From: Eudorina sp. 2006-703-Eu-15
Lineage: Eukaryota; Chlorophyta; Chlorophyceae; Chlamydomonadales; Volvocaceae
Length of the DNA: 64,000 nt
Assembly: GCA_003117195.1 (NCBI GenBank)
Contig: BDSI01000139.1
Span: forward strand, 1-64,000
Reading direction: 5' to 3'
Position 1 is the stretch's first letter. Every line of letters begins with the position of its first letter. A program made the position numbers and the translations under genes. This document shows positions 34,709 through 47,400 of the stretch, one piece after another. The notes below the pieces were generated by a model. That model was not told the origin of the DNA. It searched no databases and saw nothing but the letters and a program-made list of their open reading frames with translations.

Positions 34709-35238
34709 CCCGAGGACATACCTGCTCGACACTCCCATTTGAGTACACTCCGCGCTCATGAGGCTGTGGGTGTCAGGTCACACAAACGCTGCGGACGGCC
34801 CTGCGCCCGATCTCCGGGGGTTCACCCGCGTTCAATGCAAAGGATGTGGTTATCTGCACACGTCCATCGGCACACGTCGTATACGACTGACGGCTGCACT
34901 CCTCTGTGGAAGGGCGAGGCATGTGCGCGCACACCCTTCTTTGCAGCCACACCACACCACCACAAGATTCGCTCGAGGCGCCACCCGTGTTGGCTTGATG
35001 CGTGAGTAGGGAGGGGGCTCCAAAGAGACGAAATAGGTGCAGCGCGCCCTTGCAATGCGTGAGCCCTGCTAGAGATGCCTTACTTGCAGCACCGCCCTCA
35101 ATCCCACATTTCACATCCGCACTCACAGGCCTCGTTCGATGGGTCCGGTTGTAAATCCCGCGGCACGCTTTCACCAATTTTGGTGAACCGGACATCAAGG
35201 CACAAATGGAGCCCTGCATCACCACCACGCTGCTCGTC

Positions 35239-38200
35239 CTACTGCTCAACGGACACGATACCAGCCTCGCGGCCTGGCGAGGCCGCTTCCAGCGAGCCCA
35301 CCACCGCGGCAGACGTGAAGCCGTTCTCCCGCGCCCGGCGCAGCACCTCCTCCACCGCCCCCGGCTCGACCGACAGCAGCAGTCCGCCACTGGTCTGCGG
35401 GTCCACCATCAGGTCCCGCTGCCAGGTCTGCGAGGTACGGGGGCGTGTGAGAGGAGAGGCGGAGGGAAGAGTTTGCCGCAACAGGAATAGCCGTGGGACA
35501 AGGTCAGGACCGGGCGAGTAAAGATTACCGTACGACCTGGCGGTGTGCTGCGGGCGGAACAGAATGGCCGGTCTTGAGCGGCGTTGGGAGAGCTGCCTGA
35601 CCTGCTGGCATGTCATCAACATCAAAGCCGACCGGGGACTGCCGCGCGCCTCACCTGCACGCCGGGGCCCAGACGGACGGAAGACCCGTAGCTGTCCCAG
35701 TTGCGCTGCACCGCCCCCGGCAGTACACCCCGCTCCGCCAGGCCGCGGGCGGGGCCCATCAGCGGCAGCGCCCCCGCAGACAGCCGGGCGTGAAGCCCAC
35801 TACCGCGGCAGACCTCGAGGAGATGGCCTAGTAGCCCAAAGCCTGATGCGGATGTGGGTGCGGAGGGAATCGACGCGGCACGGGACAATTCGGCCAATGA
35901 GGGCGGGGGTGGGAAGGGCGCCGCCATGGACGGCCCGACACTGAGGGACCCCGGCCGGAACTAGCGCCCAAGCGATGCTGTCAATGCCGGGACGCGACAT
36001 GAACCTCCAACGAACTACGTGATTCACTCGTTTAGACAATCCAAGAAAGGCTCATTACAACCGGCTACACGAACGTCGTCTTCTGATTGCGTCACGTGTA
36101 GTGAGGACGGGCAGGAGGAGGGCCCGTGCAGCCGCCGAAACCCTAGGAACACCCTCCTTGCCCTCCTTGCCTCAAGAGGCACCCCGCGCATGTTCATCAC
36201 CCAAGTCCCGCCCCGCCCCGCTCAAGAGGCAGTCAGCGCACCCACCCACCCACCCACCCGTGACATCCGTCATTGCGTGGACCCGCGGGTCAGCCGACAG
36301 CACACCGCCGAGGGTGTTGAGCTGCGTCATAGTCCCAATGACCTGGGGGCCGGGGCACGATCGGGCGGCGGGGCAGAGACTTCACACCTCTCCGCGGAGG
36401 CTGGCGAACCAACGAACGCCATGCCGGCTCTCAGAGGCGGGGTACCTTGCGCGGAATCACGATGCGACCGACGTGCCCCGTTACCACTCTAGTGCGGCGC
36501 CGCGCGACGTGACCCATCGACCCGGCGCCCGACCAATTGAGAACCTGAGAACGCAGACTCCGAAGCGCGCTGCCGTCCATCCCCCCACGGCCCTCCAACA
36601 CCTGCCTGCTGGTACTCCTCCGTGTCCAGCAGCTCCTTCTTGATGGCGGTGGTCATGGCGCCCACCCCCAGCGGCTTCGTGAGCACCAGCGCATCGCCCT
36701 GCCGCCCCGTGCTGTTGGTGCGGATGTGGTCCGGGTGCGCCAGGCCCGCCACCACCAGCCCGAAGATGGGCTCCGGGGAGTCGATGGAGTGTCCCCCTGG
36801 GGTCCGGAGGCGGAGGGGTTCAATTGGAAAAGAAATAAACCCGAAAGACAAGCCCAGGCACACCCAGAAAAAATAGCATACTTACGAGGCGAGGGGTGCG
36901 GCAGCACCGCGCGGGAGCGAGTTCGGCAGAGCCCGGGGGCCCGGAACTGCGGATGCCTCAACAGCGCCCGAATCGAAGCGAAGCGGCAGCACACATACCG
37001 GCCCCAGCCCCAGTGGCCCAGCCGTCTCCATCACCACCGCCCGAGTTGCGAGGACAAGGACAAGCAAGACGCGCGCCGCTGCAGCCCTCTATGTCACTCC
37101 AGTTTCTCGCTGTTGTGCGTATGTTAACTGCGGCACAGCTGGCGCGGTGGCCTGTGTCGCCCTCCGTCCTCAGTCTTTCAGGTTCCCCTTGGCGCAGGTT
37201 GGCGCACACTGCGCCGCCACCCACCCGCCAGCGGTATGCCCGCCTGTCGGCACACGTCAGCGCCGCCCGCCACAATCCGGCTGATCACGCCCGCCGGCAG
37301 CTTGTTGATGGGCATCCCCAGGACGCTGAGCGCCAGCAGCGGCCGGCCGCCCATTGCGTACACATCGCTGAGGGGAGGGGAGTGGAGGGGAGGGGAGGAG
37401 AGGGGAGTGGAGGGGATTAAATTGGAAAAAGAAATAATCCCGAAGAACGAGGGGAGGGGAGTAGAATGGAGGGAAGGGGATGGTAGCGAGTACTTGCACA
37501 TGAGTGTGCACACGTTCACCTAGGGCGGCGGGGAGGGCGCGGGGCGATGCCGGGTCAAGGCGGTACGGAACGGATCGAGACGTTTTGAGGCGTGACCACT
37601 GAGGTATCCATACGCCTGGCGGCCCAGCCAAGATATCCGCGCGAAAATGCGGGCTATGAAATATACATGGGTGAATGCCACCAGCACAAGACGAACCAGC
37701 CCGCGCAAACTTTGCAGCTCAGCCCGCGCAACTTTGCAGCTGGTTTCGGAGAGCGGAAAACACCATCAACTACATGGGTGCGGACTTCGCTGCCGACGGC
37801 CGCCTTGTATGTGGGCTGCATCGAGATGATTCGCACCACACCAACAGCCAGCCGGCTCCGCCACATCCCTTCCTCAACGGGCCCCTGCTGCCCGTCGCAA
37901 CCACAGACAAGAGCCGTAGCTACGTACTTTGGTAATCTTGGTACTCGTACACGTGGGGCTTGGGAATGGGCTTTCAACAACCCTGAGCACGCGCACGCTG
38001 CTGCGGAGGCGGCTGGCACCTCACCGCACCTGATAGCGTTGGCGGCCGCCACCCGGCCAAAGTCCCATGGGTCATCCACGATGGGCATGAAGAAATCCGT
38101 GGTGAGGATCAGAGCCTGACTTGGGTTGATGAGGTAGACGGCTGCGTCATCACTGGTGGAGGCGCCCACCAGCAGCTCGGGGCTGCCTGGACCGGAGCGG

Positions 38201-38679
38201 CGAGGGGGGGGGCCGGGGTCCGGTGGCCGGTGTGCGGGGCTTCGGTTCGACGCGACGGGTACGATTTTGTGACTGAACAAGCGAATGACAAATTAGCCAG
38301 GGATTGTGGCTTCAGCTGGGAGTTTCTTCGGTGTGAAGGCCATAGTCATGGTCGGGCTGCGAGCCTGCAGGCCCATTGCGACGGCAAGCCTGGCGACGCT
38401 GTCAACGATCGCCCGGGGGGCCCTGGAGGTACGCCCGCGTGTACACCGCTTGCATGCCCGCCCGATCCGCATTCAACGCTGCATGCACGTCTTACCAAAA
38501 TCTAGCTGCACGCTGCGGAGGATCTCTTGTAGTTTGCCGGGGGCAATTTTGCAGCCGCAGCCGCCGCCGTGCGACAGCTGCGTCAGCCGCACCGGCCCGG
38601 CCTCCGCGGGCCCACCCAGAGGCGCCGAGGACGGGGCCGCCGCACTACCGTAATTTGCCGCACCGCTGCTCGACGCCAT
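35239..38679 (-). CDS. SelD: Selenide, water dikinase (selenophosphate synthetase)
   Basis: Makes selenophosphate, the selenium donor for selenocysteine synthesis, from selenide and ATP. Seven exons: 38679-38496, 38186-38030, 37367-37225, 36796-36606, 36342-36258, 35842-35655 and 35427-35239, giving 378 aa, a normal length. Motifs in order: the catalytic loop [13 protein letters not shown] (Cys form, no selenocysteine), [76 protein letters not shown] and [14 protein letters not shown]. All junctions are phase-consistent. Exon 4 ends CAG|GCAGGT, a GC donor; the nearby GT would break the frame. The first ATG gives [11 protein letters not shown]. The gene is head-to-head with the ERD2-like gene 518 bp away. 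The organism presumably makes selenoproteins. Confidence 0.95.
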
Positions 38680-39197
38680 TGTGCAGGTTCCTCCCGTCCA
38701 TGGGTGCGAGTCCATACGCTGCGCGCGAACACGGAATTCCCATGGGCTGCTTGCCGACACCGGGCGGCGTAGCGCAGCGTGTGTGAATCTACCTGTATAC
38801 TGAGAAGGGTTGGTAGATTCCACGATTGCTGCAAGGGTCTCACGCTCGCAAACATGCTGAGAATAGACCTCATCGTGGACTCCTTCACGAAAAGGTGGGA
38901 CGACTTCCGTCAGAAGCACAAAATGTGTGACTGTCCGATTACGACGCGTCCCGTCATAGATTTTTAGCATACGAAGAGGAGATTATACTAGGAAGGTACA
39001 ACGCACAACACGTATAGGTGTCGTCCCGTCACTCAGTACATTTGAAACCGAAACGCAAACGCTTCCTTGATTGAACTCGTGCACTTCTACAGATACTGTG
39101 ACACTATTGCCATACCTTGTTATCACTTGGACACGCAAACAAGTCTTCCCAAAGGACTGATCACTCCCTCGTTTCGTGCCTCGTTCCGTCCGACGAG
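38680..39197. promoter_or_regulatory. Shared intergenic region between divergent SelD and ERD2-like genes
   Basis: 518 bp separate the two divergent start codons. No TATA box is obvious. The size suggests a bidirectional promoter plus both 5' UTRs. Confidence 0.45.
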
Positions 39198-42100
39198 ATG
39201 GGCAGCGATGACTCGTTGGGCAAAGTGAAGGACCCTCTGGTGGCAGCCGTGCAATGGCTGAAGTCCCGACCGGCGAAGACAAAGCTTGCCCTAGGTGGCC
39301 TTGCAGCTTTGCTGCTTCTGCTAATTCTCTGGCGCACCATCAAGGATCATGATACGCTATTCGTGTTGGCGGAATTGGCACATTTCGTCGGGATCGGTAT
39401 ACTGGGGTATAAGCTGCATCAAAAGAAATCGGTGGCTGGTGAGTTGCGCGGCCATGGAAGGTTGTCTAACCGGGCGCGAACGATCAAAGTGCGATACGAA
39501 CTGCCGCGCAGGTCTGTCGCTTCAGACGCAGCTGCTCACCGCAACGTTCTTGGCGGTTAGGCTGTTCTGCAGGTAAGAAGACCTTGTCGTCCGTGTAAGC
39601 AGGGGGTCACGGGTCAGAAGACATGCAGTCTGCCCGATTTGTCGGTGCTATCTCGCAACCGATTGGCAGGGGTGTGTACGAATTGTTGGCGTGGAGGTAG
39701 CTAACTGCTGCGTGTTTGATGAACGTGCACGAACCCTCAAGCCGCACTGCCTCACCCTTCCTTCGAAAATTCGGGGTGTCATGAAGTCTGATTTCTAGGG
39801 CCGTCGGTATAAACGGTACATATCGGTGTTACTCCTGTTCACGGGCCAGGGCCATGGCCGCACCGACTCGATCTAAACGCCCTACTTGTCAACTAAGACC
39901 ACTCCGCGCTGCTGTTTTAAGCTGGACGTGCTCACCCCAAACCGCTGCGACCCCTCCTTGCGCCTTGCATTGCAGCTTCATGATGGAGTACGACATCCAC
40001 ACCGTGCTGGATGCGCTGACGCTGCTGGCCACTCTTGGCGTGGTGTACTGCATGCTGTTCACGGAGATGAAGAAGACCTACCAGAAGGAGCAGGACGTCG
40101 TCAAATTTTACTATGTGGTACGATGTTCGCGATGCAACTACCGGGTCCCGACGGCACTGTAGTGAGCATCCGATTGTTTGCTGGGGTGCTGCAGCCTGGG
40201 TATGAGCAGCACGCATTAAAACTTGGATCGATGATGATGATGTGGAGGAGGAGGAGGACGAGGACTCTCTGGACACACATGCGTTAATCGGCCTCTCGCA
40301 TGTCACGCACTCCTGCTCTGCCTGCCTAAGAAACACACACATGCAATGCCATGGCTTGCGAACACGCGATGGTATGTGTGTTTTGGAGCCGGTCCGACCG
40401 GAAGTCTGAAGGGCGGCCCTGCGGGCCATGCCGAGATCAATCGTTTTGTGTCCTCATGGTCAGGCATGTTGCGCAAGCGTGCCATGTGGGTTCACGGGCT
40501 TGCGTGGGGTTCCCTCACGGCTGCAGTTCACGCCTGGGTTGCGTGCGCAACACAAATATCAGCCTTGTGTAAATCAGCCCCCGGATGGTGGGCGTGGATA
40601 CTGCCCGCTCCTGACGTTTCGATCCGGTAGCCTGTGTCGTATATACCCTGTGACGGACCTGGGATGTGTGCTGCCGCTGCGCGCCTCCTGATGCACCCCG
40701 TTGCAGCTGGCGCCCTGCTTCGTGCTGGCGCTCTTTGCCAAGCCGACAACTACCCACTTCTGGCTGTTCCGGGTGAGGCGGATGTGCGTGTGGAATGTAG
40801 CTGTCGATTGGGGCAAACGGGAGTTCGCGTTTGTTTCTGTGGGCTCTTTTTACGAACCGAAAAAAGCATGACGTAATCAAGTACTCAAATCGAGCGAGGC
40901 ATTGGTGCGTCAATGTATCATGCGACTGTCGCTGCGCCTTCCCTTCTGTCTTGCAGATATTCTGGGCTTTCTGCGTGTACTTGGAAGCGGTCTCAGTTTT
41001 CCCCCAGCTCCGCATGATGCAAAAGGCCAAGGTGATGCCCGGGCGAGGTCTCGTGTGTTGAGGTCAAGGGATCGGGTTCTGACACCCGTCACCTGAAAGC
41101 TATGACGGGGCGATGGGCGGGGGATGCCTGCTCGGTGTTGGCTTGTTGATCTCCGCCGTCAAGTGACCGGCGTGCATGGGCGGAGGTGTGGGCCGGGCAG
41201 GAACTAGGGCCAAGGGCGCAATTGAGTGCTCTGCGCACTACGTGGGTGCCGTGCTGCTTCTCTGCTCTTCCGATGCGCCGAAGTTGATAAAGTATCTCAG
41301 GGCCCCGTGCACGTGTGCGAAGGGTCGGCCCAAATTACGGCAATGTGCTGGCACGTGAGCTTCCCCGCTGTCCAACATGCATCCGCTTCCCTATGCCTCC
41401 TGCACCGCCAGGTGGTGGAGCGCTTCACGGCGCACTACGTGTTCGCGTTGGGGCTGTCGCGGTTCCTCAGCTGCGCGCACTGGATCCTGCAGGTGGGCTG
41501 CCGGGTCAGAGGTCTCTTGGAGCGAGCGTCATGCCCATGATGTGTTACTTCTGCTGGACTGCATATTGCATGTGCTGCTTTCCGCCGAACTGGGAAGCGG
41601 CAGGTGGAGGGCGGCAGACGCGACCTCATCTGTCGCCTAGCGTCCCCATGCCTTTTGTGATGATGAGGCACCATGATCTTGACCATGCCTTGACACCCCT
41701 GCACTGACTCTTAATGTTCCGCGGACAGATCTTGGAGGGTAACAAGTACCTGCTCCAGGCTCTGGGCAGCGGGTTGTGGCCCATCATGGTGCTTGCGTCC
41801 GAAGTCGTGCAGACGTTCATCCTGGCAGACTTCTGGTGGGTGCGGGCAACGAGGGCTGGGAGGTTCCTGCCTGAATGGCCAGATTCCGACAGCAGATGAG
41901 CCGACAGGGCCGCCTCTCCACATGAGGTCCACATGAGGTCGAAATGCAGCGCTTCAAGGAGCTCCTGTGACACACCGCTTGTCGGGTGATGTTACATGCC
42001 TTGCTTTGCCTGCCGTGAAGTTTCCCAAGGGCGCGACCATATTCGCTTGTTCGGGCAACCAAGATGGGCAGCGCCCGCCTGCTGGTACGGGTGCGGACGC

Positions 42101-42285
42101 ACTCGGTGTTCATGTGTGACCCTTCACCTAATTGGGGCTCTGGATCTGGATCTGTTGCGCCATTGGGAACGCGTGACTTTAATTAACTGAAACGCCCGTT
42201 CCCATGTGCCCTTTGCAGCTACTACTACGTTAAATCGTACGCGGAGGGGTCCGGGATAGTCCGGCTGCCGGCTGGCATCGTGTGA
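39198..42285 (+). CDS. KDEL-receptor-family protein (ERD2-like, plant ERP type)
   Basis: Eight exons: 39198-39438, 39512-39572, 39976-40117, 40707-40772, 40957-41031, 41412-41492, 41729-41835 and 42219-42285. They total 279 aa with every junction in phase. The protein is a seven-helix membrane protein of the ER/Golgi. Family stretches: SLQTQLLTATFLAVRL, FMMEYDIHTVLD, LAPCFVLALF, IFWAFCVYLEAVSVFPQLRM, TAHYVFALGLSRFLSCAHW and EVVQTFILADFCYYYVKS. It differs from classical ~215-aa HDEL receptors by an N-terminal extension (about 50 residues, with a hydrophobic LGGLAALLLLLILW segment). This matches the plant ERD2-related ERP proteins, whose role in HDEL binding is uncertain. All donors are GT and all acceptors AG. 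Confidence 0.93.
40284..40336. repeat. Intronic repeat shared with an importin intron (family C)
   Basis: CTCGCATGTCACGCACTCCT and the following TGCCTGCCTAAG recur with few changes at 49491-49535. Here it lies in intron 3 of the ERD2-like gene, in the opposite sense relative to transcription. Confidence 0.75.
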
Positions 42286-44442
42286 TGTGGCGGTTGATGG
42301 TTCGTCGAGTCCCCAGGAGGACGGACGTCGTCTTCCGGTCTCCCGCACCTGGATGTGCCCACAACGGTGGGTGAGGCAGCTGCAGCTGCAGCGGGCCCGG
42401 GGCGCCTGTAGATCACCTGGGTCCACGGGTATCGATATTGGCGCCGCGGGACATCATCTGGTGGGTCGCTGTGGTCGGAAGTCTGGGTTGCATAGGGGGT
42501 TGGGTCAGGCGACAAGGGCAGTTGAACATAGTTGAAACACGTGTGGTCGAAGAACGCTGTGCAGTGATGGTATGGACGGAGGGGTCTTGCAGCGCTCCGT
42601 GTGCGGTGGGACAGAGACAGGCGGGTTGACGGGATACAGTCTGGTTCATGTCGTCTTGGGAGCGCCTGAGATGGGAACTGTGATGGGAGACAATGACTGG
42701 GCCCCAGGGCGGCCATGTTTCCAACACATGCAGAGCAGGTCGCGGGGGATGCTGCTGCGGCTGTCAGGCCGTATTGCGGCTGCGCGTAAGGCAGCTTGAG
42801 TTTACGACCGAGTGCATGTCTTGTCACGTTTGACGGACTTGTGTGTCTGTCTGTTGCCTCTTCATGGTGACTCAGGTGGCGGTGTGTGATGGCGGTCTTG
42901 TTGGATTGGCCTGCCTGTCACGCGATCCTGTAATGAAGGGGTAGGCGGGTGCCCCATCTGTCAAGGCGTCAGTCATCAGCATTGGAATGATGGAGTTATG
43001 ATGGGAGTTACCAGAATATCGTGTTCCCTGACCGACCGCCCGTGCTAACAGCAGCTTGGACTGCTGGACAGTTCGGTGCGGTCTGCCTGAGTTTCTCTAT
43101 GCGCCAGTCTCAGACAACATATCCGAACTAACGAAAATCCGCCGCCCAAGCAACTGTTACTTCTGTTATCCAGAGGACACGATCTTCAGAAGCCCACAGC
43201 TCCCCACTAGCCACAGAAAGTTGCAGATACGGTACCTCACCATGCAGCGATGCACATTCCCCCGTGAGCCGTCCACCGGGATGTAGACACCCGGTCTTCG
43301 GTCACCGAACGCCATATGCTCGACAGCGACCATTTAATACCTGCCGGCCTCCCCCCCACCCCACCCCCTCGGCCCGCGCGTAATACGGTACCTCAATTTG
43401 CACCTCGAAATGCCTGACCTACTTACTACCCTCATTGGCTTCCCTAACACACACGCAACGCAAACGTATTCACCACAGCATGCACTCGTCGCCTCAGCGC
43501 CGCCTGGCAAATTCCTGTCCATTCTTATTTCAGTGTTGTTCATAACCAACTCGGAAACGCCTCTCCTTACGTCACTCTCACACTCATCACTCGGCCTCTC
43601 AGCATTGGACGCGGGGCAAACTTTGACCGACCCGCGTCGTTGGGCATACACCGCGGCTTTCCAAGGCACGCATCACCACACGCCGTACGTACAAGCTGCA
43701 CCACCAGTTGCGGAGCCATGAGGGGTCTCTCCACGCAATGACCTTGCTTCCCCCAATCCTTTCCACGCAGCCCACGAGTAATGACCGTTGCGCATCATCC
43801 GTGCATTGTCCCACTCAATGACCGGGCATGACGTCCGTCGCTCAGTCCACTCGCCCACACAGGCGGAGCCATCTGATCGCTCCAAGGGGTCCCACGACCT
43901 CCGCAGAGACGGACCTCGGCGACGGATCTCTAGCCGGCACACAAGGGCAGGCGCAGTTCAAAATCCACACCTGCCGGCCGCGGATGACACACCCCTAGGC
44001 CCCCTGACCCATCCACATTCTCTCAGAAGAAGAAGACAGACCAGTGCGGCAGTGTCGTGTCCGATGCACCGCAATGGTGGCGCCCTTCGGATGCAAGACG
44101 TTGCCAGCTGTCAAGACGTCTTTGCTCACACGCGGGGGAAACGAGACGAGACACAATCCACTCTCCACGGCGGTAAGAGCGACATACACCGACCCATCAT
44201 AACCCGCATCGCCTCGCGAAAGCATACCCAGCGGTTTGGTAGCGCTCGATGTAATGCCCGACTTGACTCCGGCTTTGGTTATACCCAGCCTCAACCATCT
44301 GCACTTTTGGTTCTTTTGCCATCAACTCCTGCAAAACCCTGACATTCGAGGTTGGCTTCGTACTGCCGGCCCGCCGGGGACCTCCAGTGCCAGCTGTTCC
44401 ATACCACAGACAGGCCCCGAGCCCGCATGGCGCACATGGCTC
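42286..44442. other. Convergent intergenic region
   Basis: Lies between the 3' ends of the ERD2-like gene and the importin gene. Short frames (42225-42827 minus, 43788-44342 plus) have no motifs. A TGTAA lies at 42929-42933, suitable as the plus-strand poly(A) signal. Confidence 0.5.
42929..42933 (+). terminator. Putative TGTAA poly(A) signal of the ERD2-like gene
   Basis: First TGTAA on the sense strand after the stop, about 645 nt downstream, a usual 3' UTR length for volvocine algae. Confidence 0.4.
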
Positions 44443-47400
44443 CTAGTTTCCTGCCGCCGCGGCAGCGGGCTTATTGCGCATCTCCGTTGCATAGGCCACC
44501 ATACCCGCGAGCGCGGCCTGAGTGTTGGCGTCGCACGCGGCCATGAGCTGCTGGTGCCTGCGGGAAGTCCCCCGGGTGTGATGACGGTGGTTGTGGTGGT
44601 TGTGGGTTATAAGGCGGCGCGTGCGCATACATTCATGCAGTGACGCGCGATGGGCATCGCCACCACCGCGGGGGGGGAACAGATACGGTAGCGCGCACGA
44701 GCACAGACCACTAGACAGCATGGACAGAGCACGAGACAGCATGGGCAGAGGGAAGGCCGCAGCGCACCGCGAATTCGAGTTGCACGCGCGAGTTCTATTT
44801 CAAGCGCACCGCAACCACAGGGCACACATATGACTTGTCGATGGATCCCATACAGCGGCCGCTGCACCAACCCGTCGCCCCTCTTGCCGCTCAGTCAAGC
44901 GCTCAGGACAGGACAACCCCCCGCCCCCTCCGCCCCTGACCCCCACCTGGCGGGCATGTGCAGCTGCATCCCCGCGAGCACATCCGCGAAGAACACGAAG
45001 GGGTCCACCGGGTCGATGGGTGTGCGCACCTGGAGGCAGGACAGGGGGTGGGGGGGGTGAGGGCAGTGCGGAGCGAAGCACTGAACGTACGGACGAGAGG
45101 CCGGGGTCACAAGGACGGGGCGCTGGGTCCGGCAAGGGGCGTCAACGAGACGCACCTACGTCGACCGGGTACACGGATCACTTGGCCTCGGGGTGGGCCC
45201 AGTGCCGGAGGCACTTAGTTAGGACGCGCCAGGTTATATATTATATATATGTATATATATATATATATATGACGGTTTGGACGATCCTGGCGCATGCGGA
45301 CCTCGACGGGCTGACAAGGAAGAACGCTCCAGGGACCCGCCCTCGCCACCCCGCCGCTCTACCCCACCAGAGGCCGCCAGACCGCCGGGCCCAGCCTCCC
45401 CCCCCCGCTGCCCACCTCCTCGTCGTCGGTGAACTCGTCGTCCGAATTCTCATCGTCGCTGCCGTCCCCCAGCAGGTCCTTGGCACCCCGCCGCAGGCTC
45501 TTGGTCAGCTCCTCGTCGTCCTGGGTGGGTTGAGGACGAGGACCAAGCCAAGGGAGGGAGGGGGGGTTAGGGGGACCTGCGGTGTGGCAGGAGGCCGCCC
45601 CCCTGCTGCAGCACATGCATGCTCGGCCTCAGCAGCACAGCCAGAGAAGTTGCTTCGCCCTCCACCTGAAACGCCCTGCCCTCGGAACCGGTGCTGCTGC
45701 TGCTCAAGAGGCGCCTTGCGGCGTATACACCCACACCGACAGGCACGGTTCGCGGCGGCCCGTGACCGCAGGGACTCGCGGCCTGAGTGCTGCGCTGACG
45801 ATGGAGGCGCTGACGATGGAGGCCGGGACACCACGCGGGCACCAGGGACTGGGGGATTGAGGGGGAGGGCGCCCAAGACCCAACACGAGCACGGCTGCAT
45901 CCAGAAGCAGGACTTTGGCCTGTTCCCAGGCGCTCTCTACCTCGCCGGCCAGGGACGTCGTCCCCGCGCTCCGCGGTCTCTCGGCCCCTTCCCCCTCCCG
46001 CCCGGGCAACGCAAGCACACCCCCATCTGTCCCCATCAACGGGCAACGCAGACCGGAAGCGAAGGCCTCACCAGCAGGCCCCAATCCGCGGAGTTGGGCA
46101 TATCCCGCATGGCCACTTCGCGCAACTCGGTCCCGATCAGGCTTTCAAGCCGCCTCTCTCCCTCTCTCTCGGACCTCCGAAACCCAAACCCTTAACGAAT
46201 TCCAACTGATTGGCGGGAGCGGATCCGCGCATCCCACGTGCCCCCCAGGGCGGGGCAGCAGCCCAGCCACCCTACTGCAGCCACCCCACTGCAGCCACCC
46301 GACTGCAGCCACCCGCGATGCGCCCACCTCCTCGTCATCCTCCCCGATGTCCGCATCCCCGTCCTCCTCATCGTCGTCCTCGTCCTCGTCGTCGTCCTCC
46401 TCCGCCTTGGCCGCCTCCTCCGCCTCCGCCTGCTGCTCCTTGAGCCCCAACAGCAACCGCATGATGCCCGCCTGCACCTGAGAGCAGCAGGTGGGGAGGG
46501 GGGTTTGGACGGAGCAGCGGAGTCAATGACGAACATGTACGGCATCAGCGGCAGGGGTACTAAAAAGGGTAACAAGCGTCGCAGACGGCCGTACAGCCGA
46601 TCTGCGATCTGATCAGCCCGCAGGTAGCACACGTCGCGGCCGAGGCGCGCTTCTCCCAACCCCTGCCTCGGCGGAGGCAATCCGCCACCGCTGCCCCCAA
46701 CGTTTGGCCGTCAAGATAGCGCCGATCACCCACCACTGCTGCGGCGCAGGAACACAGCCCGAGTACAGTACAACCGCTCATCGCCGTCCCCTGCCGTACC
46801 GCACCGTGCGCCGTACCTGCGGCAGCCCCGCCTTGATCTCCGCGGGCAGGGCCTCATCCGGCACCGCCAACAGCGACACCAGCCCCAGCACGCAGACCTT
46901 CTTGTCGTGCATCCGACGGAAGTGCTTGGGCTTGCCCGACTTCTTGTTTGCAAAGATGGCGGTGAACCAGGCGGAGAAAAAGGTGCCGACCACCCCCATC
47001 TGGGACAACACGCCCAGGGTCAGGGCCGCATTGTAGTACAACGCGTTGGCCACGACCACAATCAGCGTATCCTGAAGAGGCGTCCGGGGCCGGGTGGGGC
47101 GTTTGCGAGGGACTTAAGAACGTCTAGATATAGAGTGAAAATGAGAGAGGTTTCCCGAATTAATCGTCATGCGCTTCCCAAGTCCCTTGCAAAGCAGGTA
47201 TGCGACGGAAGGGTTACGGGGTAAGGACTCATTACCGGAGTATGGGAAGGCGGTAAGGGTCTCTGTCAGCTCCTTCTCGTCCTTCCTCCCTCGTAAGTGC
47301 ACATGGGCCACTTTCCAGGTTGGGGATGGAGATGCCACACCACCACCACCACCACCACCACCACCACCACCACCACCACCACCACCACCACCACCACCAC

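Noticed and set aside
45567..46196. Possible extra importin exon ([17 protein letters not shown] or [13 protein letters not shown] on the minus strand)
   Set aside because: The importin model is complete at 1037 aa and in phase without it, and no clean acceptor-donor pair with matching phase was found.
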